Shown here: one piece after another, positions 55,132 through 64,000 of the stretch
Layout: each line of letters opens with the position of its first letter
Numbering within the stretch: the stretch's first letter is position 1
NCBI RefSeq assembly: GCF_001591445.1
Contig: NZ_BCUX01000021.1
Span: 1-64,000 of the forward strand
DNA from: Neobacillus drentensis NBRC 102427
GTDB taxonomy: Bacteria > Bacillota > Bacilli > Bacillales > Cytobacillaceae
Direction of reading: 5' to 3'
DNA length: 64,000 bases
The notes under the pieces: model-generated
Databases searched by the model: none
What the model was told of the DNA's origin: nothing
What the model saw: the letters and a program-made list of their open reading frames with translations, nothing else
Translations under genes and position numbers: made by a program

Positions 55132-55707
55132 TTATTTCACTTTCTCATTAATGATTGCCTCAAGGTCACTCCAATTTACTATTCTCGGTAAATTTAAATG
55201 TCGATTATAGGATTGATCCCTGAGAAAAATCTTAATTGATTCGTTTAATAATGTATTTAATACCTCTGGTTTATCATCAAAGTAATAATCAAGATTTAAC
55301 TTCTTAATGATTTCTACCTTTTCATGATCCTGCATTCCATAAAAGAATCGCTCATCGTGAACAGGAAAACCATTTTCTTTTAACCATTTCTTCGTTCGTT
55401 CCCCATGCTCTTTTGGTCTTGCAGTTATATAATAGATTTCATGTCCTTTCTTCTCCAGTCCTTGTAAAGTTTCAACAGCATCGGGAAAAGGCGGACAAGA
55501 TGTATAATAAATTTCTTCTAAAGAACTGCGCCACATTTCATTCCCTTGTTCATCATCTAATCCAAAGGGTTCATGTATCTCAACCCGTTTTAAGTTATGA
55601 AAAACTTCGACTGGAACTTTCTGATTCAACCTTCGATTATAAATATTAAAGGCATGTTCGCGTAGATTTATTAAGGTATCATCAATATCAAAACCAAATC
55701 TCATCAC
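55132..55707 (-). CDS. HAD phosphatase, YqfW/NT5C-like nucleotidase family
   Basis: This 191-residue HAD enzyme has motif I GFDIDDTLI (4-12), motif II ITARP and motif III/IV YYFDDKPEV. It resembles B. subtilis YqfW and deoxyribonucleotidase-like proteins. It starts within the last bases of the ribD-like gene, so the three genes RibA-RibD-HAD are co-translated. HAD enzymes (YcsE, YitU, YwtE) dephosphorylate the RibD product in riboflavin synthesis, so this one may do the same here; specificity is unproven. Confidence 0.7.
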   Translation of the reverse strand: MMRFGFDIDDTLINLREHAFNIYNRRLNQKVPVEVFHNLKRVEIHEPFGLDDEQGNEMWRSSLEEIYYTSCPPFPDAVETLQGLEKKGHEIYYITARPKEHGERTKKWLKENGFPVHDERFFYGMQDHEKVEIIKKLNLDYYFDDKPEVLNTLLNESIKIFLRDQSYNRHLNLPRIVNWSDLEAIINEKVK

Positions 55708-56810
55708 AAAATTCCCTCTTTTGAATAACTCGGATATCCAATAAATTTAAAGTCTTTTCCAATTTTAATTATCGATGTATCGATTAAGTCCACTGCATCA
55801 GCCATTTTCTCCATTCCTGTCCCTTCCAAGAAAGTAGGTGCGTCCTTTCCGCCAATTAGTTTTGGTGCAAAATAGAGGATGACTTTATCAATACATTTCT
55901 TTTCAAGGAACGATGCATTTATACTTCCTCCGCCTTCAATTAACACTGAGGAGACCAGGTTCTCTCCTAATATTTGAACAACTTCTTCTGGATCAACTTT
56001 TTCCAATCCATTCGTAGCAAAAACTTTTATTCCTAAAGACTTTAATGTTTTTTCCTTTTCCTGATCATAATTCTTACTAGTAAATATCCAAGTTTCTGCA
56101 AGATTATCTGTAATTACTCTTGATTCTAAAGGAATCTTTAAAGTAGAATCCAGAATCACTCGAATTGGATTTCTCCCATTTGGAATTCTCGCCGTTAATT
56201 CAGGGTTATCTTTTATTACCGTATTGACGCCTACGAGTATCGCCATATTTTCATTTCTTAGATGATGGACATCGTTCCTGGATTCTTCCGAAGTAATCCA
56301 TTTACTGTTTGATGCGTAAGTGGCTATTTTTCCATCTAAAGTAATTCCTGATTTTAAAGTCACAAATGGTTTTTTTTCGACGATGAATTTATTAAATACT
56401 TCATTCATCCGTTGGGATTCCTCTTGATGGACCCCGATTGTCACTTCGATTCCTGCATCTTTTAGTATGTTGACTCCATTCCCGGAAACAACAGGGTTCG
56501 GATCTAGTGTCGCAATAACCACTCTTTCAATACCAGCTTCTACGATTGCGACCGCACATGGGCCTGTCCTGCCATAATGGGAACATGGTTCTAACGTAAC
56601 ATAGATGGTCCCGCCCTTTGCTGCTTCGCCAGCCATACGAATGGCGTGAATCTCAGCATGCGGCTCTCCGGCCTTTAAATGGGCTCCTATTCCCACAACT
56701 CGGTTATCATTCACAATTACAGCCCCAACTAATGGATTGGGGTCTGTTTGGCCTTTCATTGCTTTTGCATTTTTTAGTGCTAATTCCATATAGAATTCAT
56801 GATTAGTCAT
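55704..56810 (-). CDS. ribD: Bifunctional riboflavin deaminase/reductase RibD
   Basis: This 368-residue protein has an N-terminal CDA-type deaminase with HAEIHA (about 51-56) and PCSHYGRTGPC (about 75-85), and a C-terminal reductase (SGITLDGKIAT, RNENMAILVGVNTV). It converts the GTP cyclohydrolase II product to 5-amino-6-ribitylaminouracil phosphate. It overlaps ribA upstream and the HAD gene downstream. No FMN riboswitch precedes the operon. Confidence 0.9.
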   Translation of the reverse strand: MTNHEFYMELALKNAKAMKGQTDPNPLVGAVIVNDNRVVGIGAHLKAGEPHAEIHAIRMAGEAAKGGTIYVTLEPCSHYGRTGPCAVAIVEAGIERVVIATLDPNPVVSGNGVNILKDAGIEVTIGVHQEESQRMNEVFNKFIVEKKPFVTLKSGITLDGKIATYASNSKWITSEESRNDVHHLRNENMAILVGVNTVIKDNPELTARIPNGRNPIRVILDSTLKIPLESRVITDNLAETWIFTSKNYDQEKEKTLKSLGIKVFATNGLEKVDPEEVVQILGENLVSSVLIEGGGSINASFLEKKCIDKVILYFAPKLIGGKDAPTFLEGTGMEKMADAVDLIDTSIIKIGKDFKFIGYPSYSKEGIL

Positions 56811-57555
56811 TTGGACCTTTCCCCTTCTCTCTTATATGTCCAGATTTATTTACTTTAGTCTGCAGATATTTTTCGTTATACTCTGATACATCTCCCCATA
56901 AAGGCTTTCTGCTTGTTACCTCTAAACCGGCATTTTTTAAAGCCTCTAACTTTTTAGGATTGTTCGTCATAAGTGTGACAGGCTTAGATCGTAAGGCTTT
57001 AAGGACCTGGATCGCATCTCCATAGTTTCTGGAATCATCTACAAAACCAAGGCCTTCATTTGCTTCAACCGTGTCATACCCGTTTTCTTGAAGAACATAG
57101 GCCATTGCCTTGCTAAATAACCCAATCCCTCTTCCTTCATGGTTTGCCAGATAAAATAGGGCTCCATTGCCATGTTCTGAGATCATTTTCATCGACTGTT
57201 TTAATTGGAAACCACAATCACAACGCTTGCTCCCAAAAATATCGCCCGTATGACAAATCGAATGAAATCTTATGATTGCATCGTCTGCATATTCAAAGTC
57301 CCCGTATACTAAAACGCTGGATTGTTGATATTCCGCTAAATTTGCTGACGATAATTTATCAATTATTCGTTCAAAATCCTCTGTAACTTCATCACAGTTT
57401 AGCCAGCAATACCATTTAAAAACTACGGTTTCTCCGTATAAATTAACTGGAAGTTTTATCGGACCTACTAAATATATCGCCCCTTTTTGTGTTTTAATTA
57501 ATTGAATTTTATCTTCTAAAACAGAAAGAACATTAGGGCTGAGCGTTTGTTTCAT
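56803..57555 (-). CDS. ribA: GTP cyclohydrolase II, stand-alone
   Basis: This 250-residue enzyme opens GTP to the first riboflavin intermediate. The zinc site is CHTGDIFGSKRCDCG, the catalytic HEGRGIGL is present, and the C-terminus has LMTNNPKKLEAL. Unlike Bacillus RibBA it lacks an N-terminal DHBP synthase domain; instead about 95 residues of distinct sequence precede the zinc site. RBS GGGGAT precedes the ATG at 57555. This suggests a paralogous, special-purpose enzyme. Confidence 0.85.
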   Translation of the reverse strand: MKQTLSPNVLSVLEDKIQLIKTQKGAIYLVGPIKLPVNLYGETVVFKWYCWLNCDEVTEDFERIIDKLSSANLAEYQQSSVLVYGDFEYADDAIIRFHSICHTGDIFGSKRCDCGFQLKQSMKMISEHGNGALFYLANHEGRGIGLFSKAMAYVLQENGYDTVEANEGLGFVDDSRNYGDAIQVLKALRSKPVTLMTNNPKKLEALKNAGLEVTSRKPLWGDVSEYNEKYLQTKVNKSGHIREKGKGPND

Positions 57556-57647
57556 CGGATTTATCCCCTTTTTAGCATAGTGTTTACTACATTAAACGAT
57601 ACATTCATGAAATAATTTCCTCACTCAATTGCGAAGAAATTAAAATA

Positions 57648-57675
57648 GGCTATCTTGATATTACAAGATAGCCTA
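57648..57675 (-). terminator. Terminator of spoVR
   Basis: AGGCTATCTTG (57648-57658) and CAAGATAGCCT (57665-57675) form a perfect 11-bp stem downstream of spoVR on the minus strand. Confidence 0.75.
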
Positions 57676-57681
57676 AAGAAA

Positions 57682-59097
57682 TTACAAATATTTGCGATGG
57701 ACTCCTTTCCCATCATACGAAAATAACATTTTTCTGTCTTCAATCATGGATTCGATATGAACAGGTCTGCCCCAAAGCTGCTGGATATAAGGGAGAACTT
57801 TTTCCAGGTATTTAACATCTAGTTCCACTCCTTCGTACCAGTGTTTTAAGTATAGTTCGCCATTTTTTAAATAATCACCATCATTAACAGTGATGTAAGG
57901 GAAGCCTCCATTTACGCGCATATTTACTAGTTGATCACGAACTTGTTCCCATTGCTTATCAACAATTTTATAATCCCTACCTTGTTTTTGAAAAAGATAC
58001 ATGTCCTCGCGCATGACAAGGTCCTTATTTAGGTAATTTCGAAGGAAGGAAATATCTGATTCCACTTCTCGGACCTCAAATATCTTTTCACGCCCGGAGC
58101 CTGGTACTACTCCACGCAGTTTCATATCATCTGTTGGGTTATTATAGCGTTCTTCAATATCCTCAAAAATCTTTATTCCTAAGTAATATGGGTTGATACC
58201 TGTTTTCGATGGCTGCACAACTCCTGCATTTAATTTTGCAAACTCGATTGCTTCACCACTTGTTAAATCCATTTCTCTAAGAATTCGTTGATGCCAATAG
58301 GAGGCCCAGCCCTCGTTCATAATTTTCGTTTCAAGCTGCGGCCAGAAGTAAAGCATTTCTTCACGCATCATCGTCAAGATATCTCGTTGCCAATCGGTTA
58401 ACTCTCTACTGTATGTTTCGATAAATAGTAATAAATCCTTCTCCGGCCTTGGGGGAAATCTCTTTTTCCGAGGTTGATTCGTCTCCTTTTTATCTTTTTC
58501 ATCCAATTTCCATAGATCATCGTATGGGGTTGCTGCTAGTGGTTCATGATCTTCATCTTCCTCGTGATCTCCAATTGACCATGATAGCTTAGGTCTCATA
58601 AGTGATGGGTCAATATGTTCGTCAATGGCCAGAACTGCGTCTAGAAAGGTTTCTACCTCTTTTTTTCCGTATTGAATTTCATATTGGTGAATCCTTTCAG
58701 CGGTGGCTGACATACTTTCGACCATGTCGCGCTTTGTATTTTGAAATCGAACATTGTTTTTAAAGAAATCACAATGTGCTAACACATGGGCAACAATTAG
58801 TTTATTTTGAATGAGTGTATTGGAATCAAGTAAAAATGCATAGCAAGGATTTGAATTGATTACTAATTCATAAATTTTACTAAGCCCTAAATCATAATGA
58901 AGTTTCATTTTATGAAACTGTTTACCGAAACTCCAATGTGAAAATCGGGTCGGCATACCGTATGCACCGAATGTATAAATAATTTCTGCAGGACAAATTT
59001 CATAACGCATTGGATAAAAATCCAAACCAAAACCTGTTGCTATTTCAGTGATTTCACTAATCGCATATTCGAGTGAATTACGACCTTCCACATCCAT
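57682..59097 (-). CDS. spoVR: Stage V sporulation protein R
   Basis: This 471-residue SpoVR-family protein has the typical length and segments ([34 protein letters not shown], and the conserved C-terminal region). SpoVR affects spore cortex formation; its biochemical activity is not established. It contains His/Glu-rich motifs ([21 protein letters not shown]-like), compatible with a metal site. It is monocistronic and near yhdB, as in B. subtilis. Confidence 0.92.
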   Translation of the reverse strand: MDVEGRNSLEYAISEITEIATGFGLDFYPMRYEICPAEIIYTFGAYGMPTRFSHWSFGKQFHKMKLHYDLGLSKIYELVINSNPCYAFLLDSNTLIQNKLIVAHVLAHCDFFKNNVRFQNTKRDMVESMSATAERIHQYEIQYGKKEVETFLDAVLAIDEHIDPSLMRPKLSWSIGDHEEDEDHEPLAATPYDDLWKLDEKDKKETNQPRKKRFPPRPEKDLLLFIETYSRELTDWQRDILTMMREEMLYFWPQLETKIMNEGWASYWHQRILREMDLTSGEAIEFAKLNAGVVQPSKTGINPYYLGIKIFEDIEERYNNPTDDMKLRGVVPGSGREKIFEVREVESDISFLRNYLNKDLVMREDMYLFQKQGRDYKIVDKQWEQVRDQLVNMRVNGGFPYITVNDGDYLKNGELYLKHWYEGVELDVKYLEKVLPYIQQLWGRPVHIESMIEDRKMLFSYDGKGVHRKYL

Positions 59098-59188
59098 TTT
59101 CCATTCCCCCTTTACCTCTTACCACAATGTATGAAGTAAAAAGAGGAATGATGAAACAAGATAGAAAAAACAATAGGCAAGTATGTAT

Positions 59189-60175
59189 TTAATCAGGGAC
59201 TTTTTTGGCCTCGGCAGCAAGCTTAAGTCCTACATACCGATTTCGTTTCCACTCTTTGGTAAAAATAGATAAAGGCGGATTTGTTTCACCAACGAGGTAA
59301 CTAATTTCAATAGTTAGTGCAGGTCTATGGTATGTAGTGATAAACCAATCTGTGAATCCGCCGCCCACTGCGTCTTTTTCTGGTTCCGCTAATTTATAAC
59401 CCGTTAATTTTGATATCTTTTTTGCAATACGTTTGTCGCGCTTCAGGTAATTGCCATTTTTGTAATTCCAAAAAATCTCTCTGCCGGCGGTATGATACGC
59501 GACGGCAATGGACGGGTTTATCTCTTTTATAAACCTCGTGAGCGAACGTACCTCTTTAGCCTCTAATGGTTTTTCTCCTTTATAAAATTTATTGCTAGGA
59601 GCAGCGGGGTTTCCGTTAAGACTTTCCCAGCCGGCAGGGTATTGTCTGTTTAGGTCTACTCCCAAGCCGTTGGACTTCCAACCTTCAAAGTTAGTTGAGC
59701 CACCATTCATTTTTACCAAAAGTTCTTGATGTTTAGGCGAAAATCTTTGTAGTTCATGCTGTTGGACAGCTACACCATCTGGATTTAACATCGGTACAAA
59801 CCATAGGGATACATCATTAAGAATATGATGGGACTTGAATCCGAAAAGGCCCTTCTCATTATAAGAGGCAGCATAAGACTCGAGCATTTTCATTAACATG
59901 AGGCTTGTCAGCCACTCTCGCCCATGATGGGAACCAATCAAAACCACATTTTTCTTCCCTTTTCCAAGCTTTATTGCCCAAATATCCCGATCAAAGTGTG
60001 TGGTTCCGATGGATTTAATTTTTACTTTCCCGGGATATTTTTTTTGAATTTTTGCAAGATCGTCTTCTAACATTTCATACGTATATGGTTTATTTGCTTT
60101 GACAATTTTAGCGCTTACGACATTACTCTGTTGAAAGGTTAAAAAGAGGATGACACAAGTAAAAATTTTAATCAT
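59189..60175 (-). CDS. Secreted M14-family zinc carboxypeptidase
   Basis: This 328-residue exported enzyme has a signal peptide (about 1-20) and the M14 zinc site: HHGREW (His and Glu ligands) and later YHTAGREIFW (third His). The end has TIEISYLVGETNPP with the catalytic Glu. Members trim peptidoglycan peptides or gamma-glutamyl bonds. The start is ATG 60175 (GGAGG a few bases upstream); the longer frame to 60298 has no signal-like start. A spore-wall role is possible near spoVR but unproven. Confidence 0.82.
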   Translation of the reverse strand: MIKIFTCVILFLTFQQSNVVSAKIVKANKPYTYEMLEDDLAKIQKKYPGKVKIKSIGTTHFDRDIWAIKLGKGKKNVVLIGSHHGREWLTSLMLMKMLESYAASYNEKGLFGFKSHHILNDVSLWFVPMLNPDGVAVQQHELQRFSPKHQELLVKMNGGSTNFEGWKSNGLGVDLNRQYPAGWESLNGNPAAPSNKFYKGEKPLEAKEVRSLTRFIKEINPSIAVAYHTAGREIFWNYKNGNYLKRDKRIAKKISKLTGYKLAEPEKDAVGGGFTDWFITTYHRPALTIEISYLVGETNPPLSIFTKEWKRNRYVGLKLAAEAKKVPD

Positions 60176-60325
60176 ATGACCTCCACTTTGTTCATAGTAA
60201 CAACAATATATACAGGTAAATGTTGAAAACAGCGTAATCATTGGGTGTCCAACATTTTCTGTGAAAGTTATCGTTAAAATATCATACAATAATCTCAACT
60301 CCTAATAAGGAGGAGAGATAAACAA

Positions 60326-60580
60326 ATGAATAAAATGGATTATGATCGAGCGTTATATTATACACATCGATCCGAGTGGGATAATTTGCTGATATTAATG
60401 GTACGAACAAAAGACCAATTTTTATCAAAAAGAATTGAACAATTCCTGCATGCCTATAATTTCGAACGTGATTACAGTGTGATTGAAACCAAATTATATA
60501 ATCTTTTGCGCTACATCGACCATGCGAATGAAACCGTAGAGCTTGACCCTAATGAGATACCGATGTATAGTCTTTCCTAA
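60326..60580 (+). CDS. yhdB: YhdB-family small protein
   Basis: This 84-residue soluble protein resembles B. subtilis YhdB (opening MDYDRALYYTHRSEWDNLLILM-like). The function is unknown. AAGGAGGAGAG is an excellent ribosome site before the ATG. It is monocistronic, divergent from the M14 gene and convergent with the SDR gene. Confidence 0.75.
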   Translation: MNKMDYDRALYYTHRSEWDNLLILMVRTKDQFLSKRIEQFLHAYNFERDYSVIETKLYNLLRYIDHANETVELDPNEIPMYSLS

Positions 60581-60638
60581 ATGTATGGTGAATACTTCAG
60601 CCAGAGAAACTTTTATAACAGGACCAATGAATTCCACC

Positions 60639-60674
60639 AAAAAACACGGCTTCCAGATCGGAGGCCGTGTTTTT
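60639..60674. terminator. Bidirectional terminator
   Basis: AAAACACGGC (60641-60650) and GCCGTGTTTT (60664-60673) with A/T runs on both sides, between convergent genes. Confidence 0.85.
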
Positions 60675-60689
60675 AAAATTTTGGGATTA

Positions 60690-61412
60690 TTAAGCAATCG
60701 GATATTGTTGAGCGAATGGATGGATCACAATTTCATCGATGATCATATGTTTAGGGGCAGAAGCCATGTATACCACAGCATTCGCTATGTCCCCCACCTT
60801 TAGCCAGTCTTCCTTTTCAGGTAAGCCTTGAGTAGACTCTGCAAAATACGTATCGACCATGCCCGGATTGATGGTCCCTACACGAATTCCGTATTCCCTG
60901 ACTTCTTGGGCAACTGAGCCGGAAAAGCCTTGAACTGCATATTTAGTTGCCGTATAGGCTGCACCATTAGGAATGGTATAACGGGCAACGTCAGATGAAA
61001 TATTAATAATTGTTCCTGATTTCTGATCTTTCATATGCGGGAGTACAGCCTTTGTCGCAAGGAATACACCTTGAACATTTACTTCAAACACCTTTTTCCA
61101 CTCTTCCAAGGAGACTTCCTCCGTTAATTTAAAGAAGCCTAACCCGGCGTTATTTACGAGAAGATCGATTGAACCATATGCTTCGAGTGTCTTTTTCACA
61201 ACTGCCTGCATATCCTCTTCCTTGGAAACATCCGCTTGTACGGGCAGTACATTGGGGTAACCCATTTTCTTAATTTCTTCGGCTGTTTCAGATACTTGAG
61301 TAGAACTTCCGACAATTGTAAGCTTCATTCCACTTTCAGCTAATTTTACAGCAATTTCCTTCCCAATTCCTCGAGACCCGCCTGTAACAATCGCAATTTG
61401 ATCTTTAAGCAT
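60690..61412 (-). CDS. Short-chain dehydrogenase/reductase, FabG-like
   Basis: This 240-residue classical SDR has TGGSRGIGKEIA (9-20), NNAGLGF (about 87-93), catalytic Ser and YTATK (about 155-159). The C-terminus lacks a FabG-specific signature, so it could reduce 3-oxoacyl groups or other ketones. The gene is flanked by pgcA and yhdB, which gives no pathway hint. Confidence 0.82.
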   Translation of the reverse strand: MLKDQIAIVTGGSRGIGKEIAVKLAESGMKLTIVGSSTQVSETAEEIKKMGYPNVLPVQADVSKEEDMQAVVKKTLEAYGSIDLLVNNAGLGFFKLTEEVSLEEWKKVFEVNVQGVFLATKAVLPHMKDQKSGTIINISSDVARYTIPNGAAYTATKYAVQGFSGSVAQEVREYGIRVGTINPGMVDTYFAESTQGLPEKEDWLKVGDIANAVVYMASAPKHMIIDEIVIHPFAQQYPIA

Positions 61413-61457
61413 AATTTTCTCTTCCCTTCATGTTAAGTTCTTGTTGTTTTTATTTGA

Positions 61458-63200
61458 TTAAATTTCTTGAACCAATTTCATTTTACTATCCACTAACGCC
61501 ATAAAATCATTCTCAATCGTTTTCAATTTTGCTTTGCTTTCTTCAAGACTTAAACTATTAACCCCAAAATAGAACTTCACTTTTGGCTCCGTTCCAGATG
61601 GTCTTAAACAAACCCATGAACCATCTGCGAAAGTATATTTTAAAACATTCGATTTTGGTAAATCCATTTTTTCTTCTCCGCTATTCGTTACACGAATGCT
61701 TGTTAAGTAATCCTCTGTTGTCGAAGTAGTCAAGTCGCCAAGACTTGTAATGGGCTCATCACGGAACGATGCTAATAATTGTTGAATAGTCTCAGCCCCT
61801 TCTTTTCCTTTTAAGGTTAAGGAACGAAGGCCTTCTTGATAATACCCGTACTTTTCAAATACCTGCATCAGTCCATCATAAAGGGACATGTCTTGTTTCT
61901 TATAAAAAGCACACACTTCTGTCGCTAAGAGAGCTGCTTGAACCGCATCCTTATCACGAGCAAAATCACCAATCAAATATCCATAGGATTCTTCATACCC
62001 AAATAAGAACTTCCGATCACCTGTTGCCTCATATTCATTGATTTTTTCAGCAATAAATTTAAATCCTGTTAAGACATCAACGGTTTCTAATCCATAAGCA
62101 GAAGCAATTTTCCTGCCAATTTCTGATGTTACAATTGTTTTTAAAACCACACCATTTTCCGGCAGATTTCCTTTTTCCTTTTTCTGAGTAAGGATATAAT
62201 CAAGAAGTAATGCACCTGTTTGGTTTCCCGTGAGTACAACGTATTCTCCTTCAGGATTAAGAACAGCAATTCCTAACCGATCCGCATCAGGATCAGTCGC
62301 AATGAGCAGATCCGCCCCTACTTTTTTTCCATCGCGAATGGCTAATTCAAAGGCTGCATGCTCTTCAGGATTAGGACTTTTTACAGTTGAGAATTCCGGA
62401 TCCGGAAGTTCTTGCTCTTTTACTACCGTTACATTTTTATAACCCAAGGCAGCAAGCGCAGCACGGACAGGCTTATTAGCGGTACCATGTAAAGGGGTAA
62501 AGACGATGTTAAGCTCCGTTTCTTCCGCAAGGTTTGGATTCTCTGAAATAGTTCTTAATTTTTCAATATAGGCATCATCAATTTCAGCACCGATTGTTTT
62601 AATTAATCCGGCTGCTCGTAAGTTTTCTTCACTGTCAACTTCTATTAGTAATTCATTCTCGATCTCATTTACCTTAGCAATAACTTTATCAGCACCTTCT
62701 GGCGGAAGTTGACCACCGTCTGAGCCATAAACCTTATAGCCATTATATTCAGGCGGATTATGGCTAGCGGTAATGACAATACCTGAGAAGGCATTTAAGT
62801 ATCGAAGCGCAAATGATAATTCAGGGGTCGGTCTTAATTCTTCAAAGACATATGTTTGGATTCCTTTTGAAGCTAATGTTTTAGCTGCCTCCATTGCAAA
62901 TTCCGGTGATTTATGACGTGAGTCAAATGCAATCACAACACCGCGTTGTTTGGCTTCAATTCCTTGGTTTTCTATGTATGAAGCTAGACCAGCTGAGGCT
63001 TTGCGCACAGTATAAAGGTTCATTCGGTTGGTTCCAACCCCGATTTCACCTCGCATACCACCCGTTCCAAATTCTAAATTTTTATAAAAAGCCTCTTCTA
63101 ATTGTCTTTCATCCTTGAAAATTTCAGTTAATTGATTTTTTAATTCAGTATCTAATCCTTCAAAATCTATCCAACCTTTGGCTGTTTGTTTCCAATCCAT
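61458..63200 (-). CDS. pgcA: Alpha-phosphoglucomutase PgcA
   Basis: This 580-residue phosphohexomutase interconverts glucose-6-P and glucose-1-P. It has the phosphoserine loop [17 protein letters not shown] (about 140-156), metal loop [11 protein letters not shown] (about 300-310), sugar-binding [11 protein letters not shown], and C-terminal [14 protein letters not shown]. Glucose-1-P feeds UDP-glucose, hence the Ugd step of the 44.8-53.6 kb glycan block, glycolipids and teichoic acids. Length and motifs match B. subtilis PgcA (YhxB). Confidence 0.93.
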   Translation of the reverse strand: MDWKQTAKGWIDFEGLDTELKNQLTEIFKDERQLEEAFYKNLEFGTGGMRGEIGVGTNRMNLYTVRKASAGLASYIENQGIEAKQRGVVIAFDSRHKSPEFAMEAAKTLASKGIQTYVFEELRPTPELSFALRYLNAFSGIVITASHNPPEYNGYKVYGSDGGQLPPEGADKVIAKVNEIENELLIEVDSEENLRAAGLIKTIGAEIDDAYIEKLRTISENPNLAEETELNIVFTPLHGTANKPVRAALAALGYKNVTVVKEQELPDPEFSTVKSPNPEEHAAFELAIRDGKKVGADLLIATDPDADRLGIAVLNPEGEYVVLTGNQTGALLLDYILTQKKEKGNLPENGVVLKTIVTSEIGRKIASAYGLETVDVLTGFKFIAEKINEYEATGDRKFLFGYEESYGYLIGDFARDKDAVQAALLATEVCAFYKKQDMSLYDGLMQVFEKYGYYQEGLRSLTLKGKEGAETIQQLLASFRDEPITSLGDLTTSTTEDYLTSIRVTNSGEEKMDLPKSNVLKYTFADGSWVCLRPSGTEPKVKFYFGVNSLSLEESKAKLKTIENDFMALVDSKMKLVQEI

Positions 63201-63362
63201 AGAATTCCCTCCAATTTCTGTCTACTTATATTGTTTCTAATTTCATGTTTGTTACTCCTCTTAAAATCTCCTGAAATTAGCCGACAATTTTCGCAGTATT
63301 AACGAAATAGTATTTTTTCTTCCATTAACTATATTACCTTAAAATTAGTCAGTATTAGTAGA

Positions 63363-63392
63363 AAAAAATAAAAGGCCTGCAATTTGCAGACC
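63363..63392 (-). terminator. Terminator of yhcU
   Basis: GGCCTGCA (63374-63381) and TGCAGACC (63385-63392), one mismatch; T-rich on the minus strand. Confidence 0.75.
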
Positions 63393-63407
63393 GGAACTTT
63401 TTCTTCT

Positions 63408-63794
63408 TTATATGAGCAACTCATTATCAGCATTTGAATAAATACTTAGCATATGATTTTTAATACATCTTTCTTCTTGAAAATGTTCATATTTAAATGG
63501 AAACAATAATCCAAATTCCTGCAACGTCTCAACATTTTTATCAAATAATAAAGAGTATTGATCATCGAGTTGGGTGGCCTCGAGAATAGAGATTAGGGTT
63601 TGAATACTTGTCATTACCTGAAAGGCATCTTTTAATGTATTAAAATCTTCAGATGTATGCAAAACTTTTAACTGTTTAAATTGAAAAATCTCCTCATCGG
63701 TAAAGTAGAGAGGAAAAATATTCGAATAGATGTACCTCACCAGCCCATTTATTTCTTTTTCTTGACTTGGTGTCGAGGCAAAAACAATTTTCAC
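63408..63794 (-). CDS. yhcU: YhcU-family protein (DUF5365)
   Basis: This 128-residue soluble helical protein resembles B. subtilis YhcU (opening MKIVFASTPSQEKEINGLVRY-like). The function is unknown. It is divergent from the truncated gene at the right edge, which in B. subtilis corresponds to the neighbouring yhcT pseudouridine synthase; synteny supports both calls. Confidence 0.75.
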   Translation of the reverse strand: MKIVFASTPSQEKEINGLVRYIYSNIFPLYFTDEEIFQFKQLKVLHTSEDFNTLKDAFQVMTSIQTLISILEATQLDDQYSLLFDKNVETLQEFGLLFPFKYEHFQEERCIKNHMLSIYSNADNELLI

Positions 63795-63903
63795 TAATAT
63801 AACCCACCTTTGCCATCGCTTATTTCTGTCTAATTGTATATCATTAGAATAACATAACTTAGTCGGCAGTTACGGTGGTAATTATAACCTGAAGGAGAAT
63901 TAA

Positions 63904-64000
63904 ATGCTTAAAACAACGCGAATGGGAGATTGGTTTCAATTAACAATCCCTTTTGAATGGAATGGAAAAACTGTTGCTGATATTTTTCGGAATGTTTGGG
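63904..64000 (+). CDS. RluA-family pseudouridine synthase, N-terminal fragment (cut by window end)
   Basis: The ATG at 63904 follows AAGGAGAA. The 32 visible residues (opening MLKTTRMGDWFQLTIPFEWN) fit the N-terminus of YhcT-like RluA-family synthases, which begin with a short S4-like lead. The catalytic Asp lies beyond the window, so the assignment rests on the opening and on position next to yhcU. Confidence 0.5.
   Translation, partial: MLKTTRMGDWFQLTIPFEWNGKTVADIFRNVW

Noticed and set aside
57556-57660. FMN riboswitch upstream of ribA
   Set aside because: The gap between ribA and the spoVR terminator is about 90 nt, too short for the aptamer, and lacks its conserved blocks.

Overview
The window is a chromosomal segment of a low-GC, endospore-forming Bacillaceae species. 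The evidence is an alpha/beta SASP gene, spoVR, four yheC/yheD-type genes, many Bacillus subtilis look-alikes (yheA, yheE, bmrCD, msmX, yhdB, pgcA, yhcU), strong AGGAGG-type ribosome sites, frequent TTG/GTG starts and hairpin-plus-T-run terminators. No rRNA, complete tRNA, CRISPR array, transposase or prophage is visible. The right end is cut inside a probable RluA-type pseudouridine synthase gene.

Layout. 0-9.3 kb: yheA, four ATP-grasp spore-coat genes in a long/short/long/short order, yheE, small proteins, a PucR-type regulator beside the sugar-ABC ATPase msmX, and a SASP gene. 9.3-21.7 kb: fumarase, a GC-rich Bacillus repeat, a previously hidden 27-codon membrane ORF, an NAD(P)-binding protein, the heterodimeric exporter pair bmrCD with a 19-codon leader ORF, a class A PBP, an XRE regulator with its palindromic operator, the Fur-controlled feoAB operon, and thiT behind a TPP riboswitch. 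22-31.4 kb: a histidine kinase, a GNAT enzyme, two CNNM/CorC transporters with look-alike 5' leaders, a CGCGG-motif RiPP-like protein, a HesB-like protein, a lipoprotein, and an orphan F0 cluster (a, short b, AtpZ-like fusion). 31-44.8 kb: a KimA-like transporter, DUF445, an e(P4)-type phosphatase, a TetR/MMPL efflux pair, and an alanine cluster (permease, AdeR, Ald, Alr). 44.8-55 kb: a minus-strand block joining UDP-sugar and glycosyl-transfer functions with FTR1 iron uptake and Fur boxes. 55-64 kb: a RibA-RibD-HAD operon, spoVR, an M14 carboxypeptidase, yhdB, an SDR, pgcA and yhcU.

How the parts work together. Iron appears three times under Fur-type boxes (feoAB; FTR1 plus a membrane-anchored partner; a repeat-containing lipoprotein). 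The alanine genes form one catabolic and cell-wall supply unit. The glycan block (Ugd, NDP-sugar epimerase, DPM1-like GT2, GT-C membrane protein, flippase-like LPG-TM protein, phosphodiesterase-like protein) looks like an envelope polysaccharide or glycolipid route.

The strongest candidates for something not yet described are: the orphan F0 a/b/AtpZ-fusion cluster, which has no c subunit and no F1; the stand-alone CGCGG peptide; the paired CNNM leaders in which one CCTTACC segment can mask either of two Shine-Dalgarno sites; the coupled RibA-RibD-HAD operon; and the short leader ORF ahead of bmrCD. All functional calls rest on reading the sequence and remembered family features; no database search was run.
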